A DNA stretch of 64,000 bases from assembly GCF_022539315.1 (NCBI RefSeq), contig NC_066315.1:100359990-100423989 (forward strand), read 5' to 3'. Positions 24,901-37,370 of this stretch are shown here, in pieces. Position numbers and translations under genes: made by a program. This DNA is from Serinus canaria (taxonomy: Eukaryota > Chordata > Aves > Passeriformes > Fringillidae). Position 1 is the first letter of the stretch, and each line of letters opens with the position of its first letter. The notes beneath the pieces were generated by a model, which saw only the letters and a program-made list of their open reading frames with translations, made no database searches and was not told the origin of the DNA.

Positions 24901-26079
24901 GGCATCAGAAAAAGCTGGAAGGAGTCTGTAAGATACCACAGGACTTCTGACCGGAGTGCTGCAATCCCTCCCTGACCAGTGAATCACTCAGAGGGTCTGG
25001 CTGAAGCACCTGGCCATTTGCAGCCACAGAAAGATCTAGGACATTCTTCATTGCAAGGAAAATGTTGATTCAAGTCTGCTGGTCAAATTCCACTTTTGCC
25101 ATTGATTTCCTCTTTGATTCAATACTGGCACAGTATCAAAACTTGGGGGGGGGGGGGGCTTCTAATTAGTATGCTCTGCCTGCCTCACAGCACAGGCTAG
25201 TGCAGTGCAGCTCACACCAAGGTAATTTAAGTTTATGTGTTGCTTGCTGTCTGCAAAACAGGTCGAATTGTCTACAGGAAAAGCACTGCCCACATAAAGA
25301 AAACTACTTCTGTGCCTGCACAGGAAAGTGAACACTGGGCAGAAGGAAAAAAAAAGTGTGTAAATATTTGATCAACCTCCTAAACAAATGCTTCCCAGCT
25401 GTTTTTTCCTCCTTTATGTTTGTTTTTTCTGGATATTCATGATATTGAGTTTTACTAGCTCAAACACTTGTACAAGGCAGAAATGCACGAAGTTGCATAT
25501 TGAGGAAAAACAAATTTTAAATGGGCTTTATCCCCTAACTTGGCAATCAACAGGATTATGTTGCTACACAGGTCAGTCACAAAAGAGAAACAACTCCACA
25601 AGCCTTAAGTAAATTAAGGCTGTGATGTGAGAACTTTCTCAAACTTACAGGGAGCATTGGTAGACCAAAAGATGGTTATCTTTATAATCTTCAAACAACT
25701 TATAATGATAATTAACCTAATTTAGTCAAAGTCAGAGATTTCACCAGTCAGAACATTTTCTAGCTAGTTACCAAGACTATAATTATGCAAAGGGAAGCAA
25801 CATCTTCAAAATTATGTTCTTTATGAATGTTTTGTCTTCCAAACCCATGTGGTTCAGGGACTTCTTAAATTCAAAAGGAGCGATTTGACTACATGAATAG
25901 TTTTTATTTCTTCTTTGGGTAGGACTTTCCCTACTGCATATGCTACTTGTAGCAGCTTAGTAGCTACATGTTGAGCAGATATTTTTCAATGTTTTCTTGA
26001 GCTGCTGTAACATGGGACTGTCTACAGCATACAGAGCACTTCCATATATTTGCACTGTATTTTTCCGTTGTTTCTATAA
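21991..26079. other. Intergenic, no gene seen
   Basis: Unique-looking sequence with a perfect 13-bp tandem duplication (TGGTTTTCTTCCA at 23896-23921) and a 14-G run (25145-25158). No gene or named element was recognised. Confidence 0.5.
25145..25158 (+). repeat. Run of 14 G
   Basis: An unbroken G14 homopolymer; such runs are rare and can form a G-quadruplex. Confidence 0.95.
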
Positions 26080-26840
26080 CTAATACTGCAGTTATAAATT
26101 GCATTTAGCCATACTGAACTTCATTTGCTATGAGTAGTTCATTTATCTAGATTTCTTAAGCTTCACCAAATTTTTCCCAGTTTTTGTCTTCCTATCTACA
26201 TCTTTCATCTTGACTCGTCTAAATTATTTGGGGGCCATCTGCTGACTTTCTGCCTCTGGGCTCACCATCCTTTCCAAGTCATTATTGTATACACGAAACA
26301 TTGGCTGTAACACAGGAACTTGTCAGACCCTGCTCTTAGGATTTTGTAATAATGAAAACTGATCACCAATAGAAATTTATTCCTTCCTGCTTTTTCAGCA
26401 ATAACAACAGCAGTGACTACTTAATTTTTTAATAGCTGCTGTTAAAGGTCTTTCAAAGTCTAAATAAATTTTATTAACTCCTTTTAATTTATTCACTGAC
26501 CACTTCATTGACATAGCCAAAGAAGTCCAAGGATCTGCTCAGTACAATCTCTACTGCAAACACTTCATTGTGATCTTCTAGATTAATTTTATTTCAATAG
26601 TTCAAAGCCTTTTGCAAGGCTTGAATGAAAGGTCCTGGCCTGAAACTTTCTGAATCATCTCTAAACCACTACAATATTTCTTTACAAAGTAAAGAAAGAC
26701 AAATATAGAAAACTTTCAAATAAACATTTTGAAAAAAATGTGAAAGGAAAATTTTGGTGACTATCCCTAGAAGAGTTTATTTTCATTCTGTATTCTTAAA
26801 AAATCATCCCGTCCATCTTGTTTTATTATTTTTTATTGCT
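26080..26840 (-). mobile_element. Old CR1-type LINE fragment, reverse-transcriptase region (antisense)
   Basis: Read on the minus strand, the order of motifs follows the CR1 ORF2 reverse-transcriptase region: a segment matching 'gataattgggcccaggtaa'-like splice of the conserved 'aggcctgacttcagtacc...ggcaaattggttgaaactat', then the stretch behind FDKVPH-type codons ('tttgaaagacctttaacagc' on this strand), then 'actggaaaactgatcag'-like sequence and 'aatgacttggaaagg'. It is very diverged, with many indels and stops, so it was inserted long ago. The boundaries are approximate, and the family call rests on remembered consensus. Confidence 0.5.
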
Positions 26841-27109
26841 ATGTTTCAGCCAAGCTGCTCTAGCCTAGCTCTCCAGACTGATATAAAATTATGATCTCTG
26901 AGACAATTATTCCTCTAGAGTACAATCCTTTATGTGGATATTGTCACATAAATACAGGGTTTGTAGCAAGAAGCCATCAGTAAGGAAAATAAAACAGTGG
27001 GGTTTTTAAAGAAAAGGCTGAAAGTTGTTATTATGCCACTGCGTTATTTCTCATGTGACTGCACCTTGAATACCCTGTGCAGCTTTGTTCCTCTGAAGCC
27101 AAAACGGAT

Positions 27110-27690
27110 ATATTTGAACTGGGCAAGGTTCAGGAAAAGGTCACAAGGATGATCAAAGGTGTGGATCAGCTTCCCCACCAGGAATCACTAAAGAGAATAG
27201 ACTGGAAATGAAATGACGAGTGGGGGTAGGACAGAGGTCCATAAATCACACACGTGAGTCACGGGGAGCAGACTGGGCACAATGGGAGCTCTGTACCCTC
27301 AGGGCAGGAACCGGGCACTGCGTGCAGAGAGGAGGCACCAGGTGGAAAACAAAGGAAAGGCAGAGGCTTTTCACACAACGTGTTATTAAACTCTGCAGCA
27401 CTTTGCCCCAGGATGCTGTGGATACCAGTAATTTCAGCAAACAGCCAGACAAATTCGCAGAACAAAGGTTTGCAGGGGACCGCTGCATTTTACAGATGCG
27501 ACTTCCAGCTCAGGGGAGACTGAGCCCCAAATTGCTGGCTGGCAGGAGAGTACACCAGGCAAGTACTGCTCACTGAGCTCTGTTCTTTTTTTTTCCTGGC
27601 CATCCATGGCTCACCAACACCAGAGACAGGACTCTAGGTTAGATGGGTGTCTGGTCTGACCAGCGCTGCCATTCCTACACTCCTCTTTTC
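27110..27690 (+). mobile_element. Old CR1-type LINE fragment, 3' end
   Basis: Matches the CR1 3' segment in order: GGTTCAGGAAAAGGTCACAA, GAATAGACTGGA, 'ggacagaggtccataaa', TTTTCACACAACGTGTTATT, 'ccccaggatgctgtggatacc', and finally TTAGATGGGTGTCTGGTCTG followed by 'ccattcctac', where old CR1 copies read 'ctagatggaccattggtctgac...ccattcttatgttc'. Because it ends in that older tail and not the ATTCTATG repeat, it belongs to an ancient subfamily. Confidence 0.75.
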
Positions 27691-30600
27691 TATCTCTGAT
27701 GCTGAAAACCACTTCTAGTGACAGGTTTTTGTTAGCATCTAAACCATCTCATATTCAAGTTATCTGCCAACCCTCTTCTTGTGAGAACAACAGGTTGCTT
27801 TCAGCACCCTGCTTGCAACATTTCAGTCCTTCCTCTTTGCCACAGAGGAGGACCTTTCTTGAGATAAATCTTCTCTGGAGTCATCTGAGGAGCATCCCAG
27901 CAACTGACAAGGAAACACAACTGCACTGATGTCAAGGAGAACTGCACAAGTTTCATGACAAACAGCTTTTGGTGCTTACATTGCAAAGTAAAGAAGGTGT
28001 AAAGAAAATGGATAAATTAATCCACAGAGCACGTGATGCCCCATGCTTTGGGCACTTAATCAGCACAACTTGTCAGAGGATAAATGACCAAGGGATAGGC
28101 TGGCCTGAACCCAATCTGTAAATTTAAAGCCAAAGCAAAATATAAACATATAAACCTGAAACAAGAAAACAAACAAACAAAAAAGCCCATAAAATAATGG
28201 GTAAAAATCTCCTGATAAACATTATAAATGCCTATAAGATATTTCAATAGCTACATTGGATTATCTCATCCCCCAAGGTAAAGAAAAGCCATTAAAAAAA
28301 TTCATTTCAGAGAAAGCTTGAGATATTATGGAGGAAACAAGCAAATATACTTGATTGTCAAGATGAAGTATGGTATTTTCAAGCTTGTCTAAATGTGATT
28401 AAAAATTCAGGGCTGGCTTGTGAACATTTTGTCTTGGCTACTTACAGGCAAACATTCCAGCATTTGTTCAAAAAAGATACTATTAAATTTATTTATACAT
28501 ACTGAGAGCAAAAACACCAACACAGCGACAACAGAACATCCAACAAAAATCTTGTTGCTAAATTTGACAGGATCAAGTTAAAAATCCTCTGGGCTTACTT
28601 AATAAATATTCAGCCTTAAAAGGGTCAGTAACACTTATCCTGGACTCATTCCAAATGTCAACTTTTCAGAAGGCTCTCAAAATAGGCCTTTCATGCTAGT
28701 GAGACATCCTGCACTAAAAATTAGCTCTGCTTGGAAAAGTATGGGACAACGTGACCTGCTTGACATGAAGAACTAAATTTTATGTGTTTCATTTCTGCAA
28801 CTGTCACCAAAGCATTGTATAATTCAGTCAACATGATGGCAGGCATTTTTTCAATTAAATAGGGTTTTCTTCTACAAAAAAAATGTGATTTTTGTAAACA
28901 CAGAGTTTTGATGTTTGTGTCTTTTAAACAATCCCAACTGATTCCTTTTTTTATTGCTTTTTAAAAGCTTTGACATTTGCTACTTCAAAAGGACTAGAAA
29001 AGTCCTGATCTTCTCTTTGTTATCTTTATTTATGTTTTTCTTCCCATTGAAAAGAAGAAGGTCATTAAAAAAAGATTAAAAATACCATCAATATTTTTAC
29101 CTTTCTGTACTCAGCTCTGGAAAACTGACAAGACAACAAAGGTGTCAAACAAAAATCATTTAAAATGTAACTGACATGATGCACTGTAAGTCCATTTCAG
29201 CTGGAACTCCCTGCACCCCAGGACTCACGGTGCTTGGCATCCCTCTTCTTTCTTCCCAAGGAGTATGTCCCTTGGAATACCACTTAATCCTTGTCCAGTC
29301 CTTCTTACCACTACACTGGTAGGTGGGCATGATGTCCTCATGCTAAAAAGTGGCTGGGCTGAGAAGCACTTATTTCTTGGGCAGATCATTCCCTGGTCAG
29401 GATCACCAGGTAACCAGAGAGCAGCTTGTGCTGGCCAGAAGAAGCAACTGCTCTTCCAGATGGAAATAAACATCCAAAACCAGAAAATCAAGGCTCAGTT
29501 CTCTCAGGACCTGTATGTTAAGTTACAGACCCCATCTCCAGGAAGGCTGGATTGACCTTCCCACCAGGAGAGCAGGGTAGTCCTGGTCCCGGAGGTGCCA
29601 GCAGCCAAGAGGAGGAACAGGCAGCCCCAGGACGGTGTCCTCAGGGGACAGCCTGTGTCCTACCAAGAGGCACAACTCTGCCCCTTCCACATGTGCTGGC
29701 CACTCCATAACCCAAAATCCCTATTATTTGCAAAAGCAAATCCATCTTTCCGTGAGAGCACGGCTGCTCTGGCCTCGCAGAGCGCTACGTGTGCATGTGC
29801 TGCGTGCCCAAGTACGTGCTGTGTCAGAAATGGTTATGAGAGAAATGGATGAAATTATGCACAATGTTAGCAGCTTCCAGGAGAGAAATAGCAATGTTTA
29901 CAAATGCATAAGATGAGATTTCATCAGAAACAAACTATGTGGATATGGGATCTTGCTTCATTCCACATTAAAAGCACGTGTGCCCCACTGTTGGATCCAA
30001 TACACTTACAGGCAACAGACCTCACTCAAAATTAATTTAGCTGCCTGGCCTACAGAGTACGTGCATGAAAATTTATGGTGTGCCTCATCTTTTCCTGAAT
30101 GTACATGATAAGGCTTACTTACTCCTTAAGGTTATTATGAGAACATTTTAATCTGATTTAATTTAATTCAGTGCTTTAGTGCCACTTACCTACAGCTCTA
30201 ACAGTGAAATGGATACATCATTTTATTCCAAGTAGCAGAGTTGTTCACACAGAATCACATCCTCCAGACACAGGTATAGACAATTTCCATAAATATTAGA
30301 TTATTCAGGAACATAAGAACATGCAAGAATGGAGCCTAAACTTTGTCTGTGGTCCCTAGTATGTAGATTAGTATTTGTTGGAGACTGATACTTATTATTC
30401 ATTTGTTTTATTTTTTAGTTCTGTTTCTTTAATAGCCTGATTTATTTTGCGCAGTGGTCCACCATTTCATAGAATAATTTGTCTTTTCTGAAAGGGATCA
30501 CGTGTTAAATTCTTTTTCTTTGTTTCTTTTTAGCATTGCACCATTACATTTTAAATTTTCAAATAAAAGCATGACTGGAATAAAAGTCAGTTAAATTACG

Positions 30601-32435
30601 CCTACATGGACACTAATAAGCAGCCTCTAAAGTCGTAGCCAGTCGCCTCACCAAAACACAAAGCACATGGGAAAGAAAGGGGCCTAAAACTGAAAAACAG
30701 CAATTCTGTGCTTGGAATGTTTAGTCTGTGTGGTTGAGGGAACACAAGAACAGGGATAGGAGGGCAAGCATTGGAAGCCTAGTGCAACTGTTTGGATGTT
30801 AAAGGACCCCCACCTGCCTGTGTAGAACAATATGGTATGCATTTAGATCTCTGCTCTTCTAAAAGCTTATACTTGTGTTTGTTTCCTCTATACCTGTACA
30901 TCTAAAAGGTCCAGGACCTGGTGCAACACAATTGCATCCACAGCCTTGTGTGGAAGACTGAACAGCCTTACTCCTAGAATCACAGGAGACCACTAAGAGC
31001 TCGGAGGTGCTTGTAAATTATGATCTTTCCAAGGCCCTGAGGTAGGGTGCAACAGGCCATGCAAGAGGAGTTGTACAAAGTGGGGATGGCTGCAAGAGCC
31101 CCTCCACCTCACTGAGCCTACTTGCAAAAGGGAAATGCACACGGCATTGACACCCAGACTGCTCCATGCCGAAACACTCACTCAGCTGGATCCCTCATGC
31201 TTCCCAGTTTGTGCATTTTACTGAGGGACAATTATAGCTGGAAAACTGTGACATTTTTCACAACTGCAATTTGCTATTTTTCTGCTTTCATTTCTACTCA
31301 GGCAGATAAAGTAAAAAAACTTTTCAGAGCCCGCATTTCTGTGCTCTGACACAGATTGTGGTATGTTGATGAAAAGACAACAGTTTTCTTTGTCCTTGCC
31401 CTGCTCCCAGAGCAAGCATTCAAAACTGAGTTATCTTATCTGAGGGGAATACAGAAAGGACTGAGAAATGATGGTGCAACATGAAGTGATCTGATTTCCA
31501 GAGGAGAAGCAGGCCTCCACCCGCTGTGCTGTCCCATTGCTGCTGAGCAGTACATCAGGCAGCCAGTAAGAAAGCATGGCAATTACAATGTGTTTCTCCA
31601 TGGTAGATCATAAAGGGATTGTCCCAGATGGATAAATATATCCTATGCTCACCAGGAAACAAAACTGAACAGAATCTGGAATCATTTCAGTCTGAGAAGT
31701 AAGGATGTCTTGTAGACTAAACACTGTGGAGCATCCTCAGAAAGCTGGCTACCAAGACCTGATTGTAAGACCCGAGATAAAGAATGTAGATTATTTTTTA
31801 AATGCTCACTAATTTTAATTCCTCAGGATGGAGTAACATTTTTCTCTATGCTTAATAAATATTTCTTAGAGATGCTTGGTTGTATAAGAAGGGCTATGAT
31901 CCCCAGATCCCCTGTTTTATCCCCAGGTCTCTTCACTAGGTACACAGGCAAAATTTTGTGGTAAGTAAGGCAAAATTTTCCACTTGCATTTCACAGATGT
32001 GGTGAAAAACTAATAATTTCTTGCTTAAATCATTGAAAAACATATTTCACCTTAAAATAGGGAGCTGACTAAAGCAGCACAGAAAATTAGAAGCCAGTGA
32101 AAACAACAGACTACCATAGAGAAAGCTACAAAACTTAACTGCAATTCAGGAGAAGTCTTTGCTTAAGTTCAACAGCTTCTTTAGCTTCAGTTTCTGAATG
32201 TATGTGATAAGATTATTTGAGTTGAAATAATTATAAAAACTTATGTGGGTTAATGTTCATTGAATGCAGATCCAGCCTGCAAAAAATTTCTTACAATGCC
32301 AGGGCCTTTCCAAACAGATGTTTTATTTTAGTTTTACAAAACCAAGCTGTTTAATCTTGTGACACAATCTACAGTTCAGACATAAAAGGATTTGGCATAG
32401 ATGCATATATATATGTGTGTGTGTGTGTTTGTATG

Positions 32436-32466
<31 letters not shown>

Positions 32467-34271
32467 GAGTAGACCTTAAGATACACCTTAAGTATTTTAA
32501 CACTAATATTCACATGCAGCAGAAATAGTAACAGAATACAGTGTAGTTTGTATGATAAACTGTACCCCATTCTACCTAGCATTTCTTCAGCTGCAGCGAT
32601 TTATTAAGTGTCCTTCACCAGCAGATAAATATTTCTTCACAAACAGCTTATAAAACTTCTCCTGTTAACAGATCTCTCTAAGTGTTAAATGCCACCATAT
32701 CTCTGAGGTGCCACTCCCTCTATCATTATAATAAAATATTTTTTTGCCTGTGGATGTTTTGAATTGTCTTTCTGTGTCCAAGTGTCTGAGACTGTTTAGA
32801 CAAGTAATGGTTCTTTTAACTTCAGCAGCAAGTGATTGCACTATTAAATAAAGCCCTTCTGTTTAGCAAGAGGTCAGGTTAGACCACGGACCCCTTGGTG
32901 TTACCATCACGGAGAGAAAAAGGAGCCTGAGTTTAGGATCAGGCTCAACATAAATTCAAGGCATGAAAAGACAGGAGGTACAGAAGCAAAGGACTCCACT
33001 CTAAAGTCCATGTTGCACTGCTGCAATGCAGGCAAATTTGCTTGACACTGAGACTATGGAGGTGTGCCCATTCCCACTCTCATTCATACCTTCTTGGAGG
33101 CAAGATTCAAAGCCTCCAAAATATTAAAACTTCGGACTTTGAAAATGAACACTTAAAGCCACTTCAGACCCAAAACAGATCTGAGCCAGCATCAAGGAGG
33201 CGTAAAAGTGAGTTAAAGAAACCCAGTTGTTCATTTAACATAAAGGATTACAACGTTGGCATTGTTTTCTAAAACTAACATTTGCATAGAGAACTTTTCG
33301 TTCCATGTCAAATGTGACAAATTTTAAATGCAGCCCATCACAACTCATGCTCAAGCCTGGACTGTTGCCACTTTTCCTACTATAGAAGTAATGCTTTTAA
33401 CTTTCATACACACAGACAAGCACCAATACAACAACAGAGAAAGCTGAGGACAGAGCCTCCTTTCTGTTGCAAACACACCAAGAATATTTCTTTGCTATTC
33501 TACCATATTAGACACGACCAAAAATTTATACAACAGCCTCAGGGAACATCTCCTTTCCTTTTTGTGGGAATGAATCTCCTTCTCTGCTTGCAAATTATTT
33601 TAGAAACATTTAATTTGTGGATATTTAAATTTTTCATGAGTACACCTTTCAAAGCGAGATTCTGATAAGTTTTGCAAGAAATAAGTATGCCTATGAGATT
33701 TATGATTAAGGCAAGGCCCATAGAAATTAAATGAGATAACCAGCATAATGCTAGTTCATGGCTGAGCTAGTACTGGAACTTGAGAGTCCTGCTTCTGAGT
33801 TCTCTGATGTTAAGTTCTGTGGATTTGAAAAGATAGACATCTTGGACTCCCAGAGGAAAGTGCTCCAGACGAAATCAATCACTGTCAGAAGTGGGTGAGA
33901 TTCCACTGAAGTCATGCCAAGGGTGAGTTGAGCAATTCGTCTTCAAAGAAGTTCATTGCATCTTATCTCCAGGAAGATATTAATGATATTAATGGCACAT
34001 TTATGCAATGTAAGTTTCAACATGCAAATTATTAAGAGATTTCTTCTAGTTGTTTGCTCTTGCTTTCAGACTGAACTCTCAAGGGTTTGTCACTAGCCCT
34101 ACAACCTACCCCACTTCTGTTGAAATCAGAGGCGAAACTCCCACTGACTGCAATAGAAAACTTCTGAACTGTACAAACTTGGACAAAACCTGGAACAACC
34201 TGGTACTTGGTGATAGTGTTTTGCTGAGAAAATGAAAAGATAACAAGTAAAAGGATAAATATTGTCATCAT
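27691..34271. other. Intergenic, no gene seen
   Basis: Mostly AT-rich, with a slightly GC-richer patch at 29,200-29,860 holding only short chance frames. A compound TA/TG microsatellite (32404-32466) is listed separately. Nothing else was recognised. Confidence 0.5.
32404..32466. repeat. Compound (TA)n(TG)n(TA)n microsatellite
   Basis: A short TA run, then TG units, a spacer, and a longer TA run. Confidence 0.95.
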
Positions 34272-34325
34272 CAAGAATCACAGAATGAGTATGGTTGGAA
34301 GGGAGCACAGTGGGTCATTTATGTT
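34272..34325 (-). mobile_element. CR1 LINE 3' tail (antisense, very short)
   Basis: CAAGAATCACAGAATGAGTA followed by TGGTTGGAAGGGAGCACAGT matches the reverse complement of the CR1 tail. Confidence 0.6.
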
Positions 34326-35964
34326 GGCAAAATGTGGGCTAATTGCCATCCTTTGTTTAAGGACTGCCATGCATCTCTTTTTGTTCCCGGGATATCATGC
34401 TAGGAACCATTCCCAGTGCTTACACCTGGGGCGTTGCGCCAGTGAATAAGGAATGCACAGCTCTTCAGAGCAAGCTTCCATACTGTTAACATGCCCAAAA
34501 CCCCAGCACAAGCATGTCAAATAAGGCTTGGGATGTTCACAAATAGCTACAGACTCATGTCAGACAGTAACAAAATGAGTCACAACAGTTTGGTAATGGC
34601 CGACCATGGAAGCAATCAAATCATGTAAGCAATCAAATTCATTTCTTCTGAGTTCTGGGTTTCCCAGTCTTAATGTTCAAGTGAGAGGGAGCCTGAGAGC
34701 AGTGGAGCACATTGCAGAGGGCCCTTTACATCCAACCATCTGTACTCCTCTTCCCCTCCTCCCATATTCCTTGGAGGTGTTAGCCCATAGGAATGTGGAC
34801 CCTGTGGCATTGCCAGAAACTATTAGCCATGTTACTGTCTACATTCATAATATTCAATTATAAAAATAGGCAGTAGCTAGAGAAAGACTTTTTTACATTT
34901 TTTAAGTGAAATGTCCGCTCCCATTCACTGCACGTGTCTCTCTGTGCCCCCTATGGAAGAATGAAAATCCACAAGACATGTATGGATATGAACTTCACCC
35001 CTTCCTCTTCCTTCTGAACAGTTTCATTCATCACAGGCAGCATGCTCCCCTGTCACACACAACAATGCTCAGAGGAAAATTCTGCTCCCAGGACATCCAT
35101 CAATGCAGACCTATCAACCAGCTGCTCACTTTGACCACACCAGCTTTCTCCAGATTTGGGAGAGACCAAAATGAAAGCAGCAGCAGCTGTTTGCTCCTTG
35201 ATTCACAATGGAGGCAACCTCTGTAAAAATCTCCTTTAAAGATATCTCAGGGAGTCTACCACACTTGTATGATGACCACAGAACTCTTTGTGTAGACGCC
35301 TTCATGTCAGACAATTACTAACAAATGCACTTTTTCTTCCTGTAATGTGATGGGAAACAGTTTCAGTAATCAAAGAGTGGGCTGAAGGGGATATTTTTAG
35401 TAACTTGATAGCTTTACAATCGCTGAATTATCTGTCAGGAGTAAGTCACACACATGCGTGGTTATAATTGGAGTAGCTGTGATTATTCCAGTGGGAAAAA
35501 CAGTTCCACAGGTCACCTGCACATGGGGTGTTTATTTGTGCACACATGTGTCCCGCAGAGAAACAGCAGTGCAAGGGTCAGCACACCTTGGCTACCTACT
35601 CCATGGCCCACATCTTTGCTCTCTGCTTCCCTCCTGGAGCATCCCACATACACAGCACCCTACCACACAAGGCAATGCAGGTGTGAGTATGTCCCTTTTG
35701 CCAGGTGTGTTTTGTAACTCTCCACAGGTCCTCGATCCCTGCTGGTGCAAGGTCAGGAAGCAGTGCAAAGGGAAAGGGGCTGAAAGGAGGGCTGGGAAAG
35801 GGGTGCTGGAGCTCCCAGGACCACAAACAGTGGATGGAATAAAGGGCTTCTGTCCTGCTGCTATTCCTTCCATTGCAGGAAGAAAAAGTACCTCTGTGTG
35901 CTGTTTGCCACAAGATAATTGCAACTTTGTCCAAACATAAAAGGCAGGTGAGAAGGGAGGAGGC
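34326..35964. other. Intergenic, no gene seen
   Basis: Overlapping open frames of up to 160 codons (35458-35940, plus strand) and 142 codons (minus strand) occur in the moderately GC-rich part; neither resembles a known protein. Confidence 0.5.
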
Positions 35965-36480
35965 ATGACCAGGGCAGTGATTGTCCCCCTGTACTCAGCA
36001 CTGGTGAGGCCACACCTCAAGTCCTGTGTCTGGTTCCAGGCCCTTCAATACAAGAAAGACATTGAGGGGCTGGTGCACATCCACAACAGGCTGCTGAGAG
36101 AGCTGGCGTTCTTGAGCCAGGAGAAGACAAGGCTCAGGGAGGACCACATCTACAGTCATCTGAAAAGAGGATGTAGCCAGGTGGGGATCAGCCTCTTCTC
36201 TCAGGCCACCAGCAACAGAATGAGGGGGCATACACAGCCTCATCCTGCACCAGGGAAGCTTCAGGTCAGACATCAGGAAGACATTCCTGATGAAGAAAGT
36301 TGTTAAGCATTGGAATGGGAGGTGACAGAGTCATCATCCCTGGAAGTATTTAAGGAAAAACTGGACGTGGCATTCAGTGACATGGTGTGATTGAGAAGGC
36401 AGTGATGGGCCAAAAGTTGGACTCGATGATCTCAGAAGTCTTTTCCAACCTAACTGATTCTGTGACTCTGTGATCCTCTG
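35965..36480 (+). mobile_element. CR1 LINE fragment, end of ORF2 plus 3' UTR
   Basis: The translation around 35970-36100 reads VIVPLYSALVRPHLKSCVW and QYKKDIEGL, the conserved C-terminal part of CR1 ORF2. It is followed by the usual 'cctggaagtatttaagg...tggac...tgatctcagaagtcttttccaacctaa' and an ATTCTGTG-type tail at about 36459-36477. Several indels and stops make it non-functional; it lacks the 5' end, as is typical of CR1. Confidence 0.9.
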
Positions 36481-37204
36481 GACACAGAGGCCATGCAACT
36501 GAATGGCACAGTTGCCTGTGAGAGGCAAAGACACAAAAGGGGACAGAGCAGCCCTTTGCTACTCTGAGCAGTTACTCACTCACTATTATCTGGACCCTAA
36601 ATAGCATCAGCCACAGAAAACACAGACCTGTCTTACAAAATCCTGCCTGTTATATTCCTATTTCTTGTACCAAGCACAGACATAGGAGAGGAAAGAAATC
36701 AGCTAGAATTCATCTGTTTGGTGCCTTTCCTTTCCTTCTTCTCTACTCCTTTTATTTCCTAAAATACCTGTAATTTAGCCACTGGTCTGAGAAACTTGGA
36801 GCTTCTCTCCAAGAAGATGCTGGTAACATTTTCTTAGTAGATAAAGAGTTTTTCTACAGAACCAGGCAGCTTTTAGGTAACCTACAGAACACCTTACAGC
36901 TGCAGACAGAACTGTCTGGGAAGGCTGCAGTTTAATTCAGGCAGCCAGCAAGCTGGCTGGCTGCATATGGACTTGAAGCACATATGCATGGATAATGTAT
37001 TATCCAGATGTTTCAAAGACTTTATGCACATAGAAAATAGACATATTTTATACATATATACATACTGTATATGTACATACATCACCCACACAAATATATG
37101 TATATAACACATCTTTTACATTGGTAAGTAGATGGAAATGATGGAAGGAATTCAGAACTTACTGCAGTTGATTGGGAATACCCTGAGAGAATGTATATAC
37201 AGGC
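36481..37204. other. Intergenic spacer between two CR1 copies
   Basis: No gene was seen. An irregular TA/CA-rich stretch (about 37046-37104) is the only simple repeat. Confidence 0.5.
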
Positions 37205-37370
37205 TGTCCTGTATAAGTTACAGAGTCTCCCACCTTGGAGATATGCAAAAGCCATCTGGCCACAGTCTTGGGCAACTGGCTCTGGGTGTCCCTGCTTGAG
37301 CAGAGAAGCTGGACCAGATGAAGAGTAGAGGTCCTTTCCAACCTCCATCATTCTGTGGTGTTTCTTATTG
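37205..37370 (+). mobile_element. CR1 LINE 3' end fragment
   Basis: 'accttggagatatgcaaaa', then 'ggccacagtcttgggcaact', 'tgcttgagcagagaagctgg' and 'ggtcctttccaacctccatc' with a vestigial ATTCTGTGG tail is the CR1 3' end in sense orientation. It seems to be a different subfamily from the copy at 36.0 kb. Confidence 0.85.

Noticed and set aside
30975..31060. Weak resemblance to an antisense CR1 tail (AGAATCACAGGAGACC)
   Set aside because: The match is limited to the generic 'agaatcacag' start and does not continue into the conserved CR1 3' sequence.
35458..35940. Plus-strand open frame of 160 codons upstream of the 36-kb CR1
   Set aside because: No domain, no codon pattern and a competing minus-strand frame of similar length; taken as chance in GC-richer DNA.
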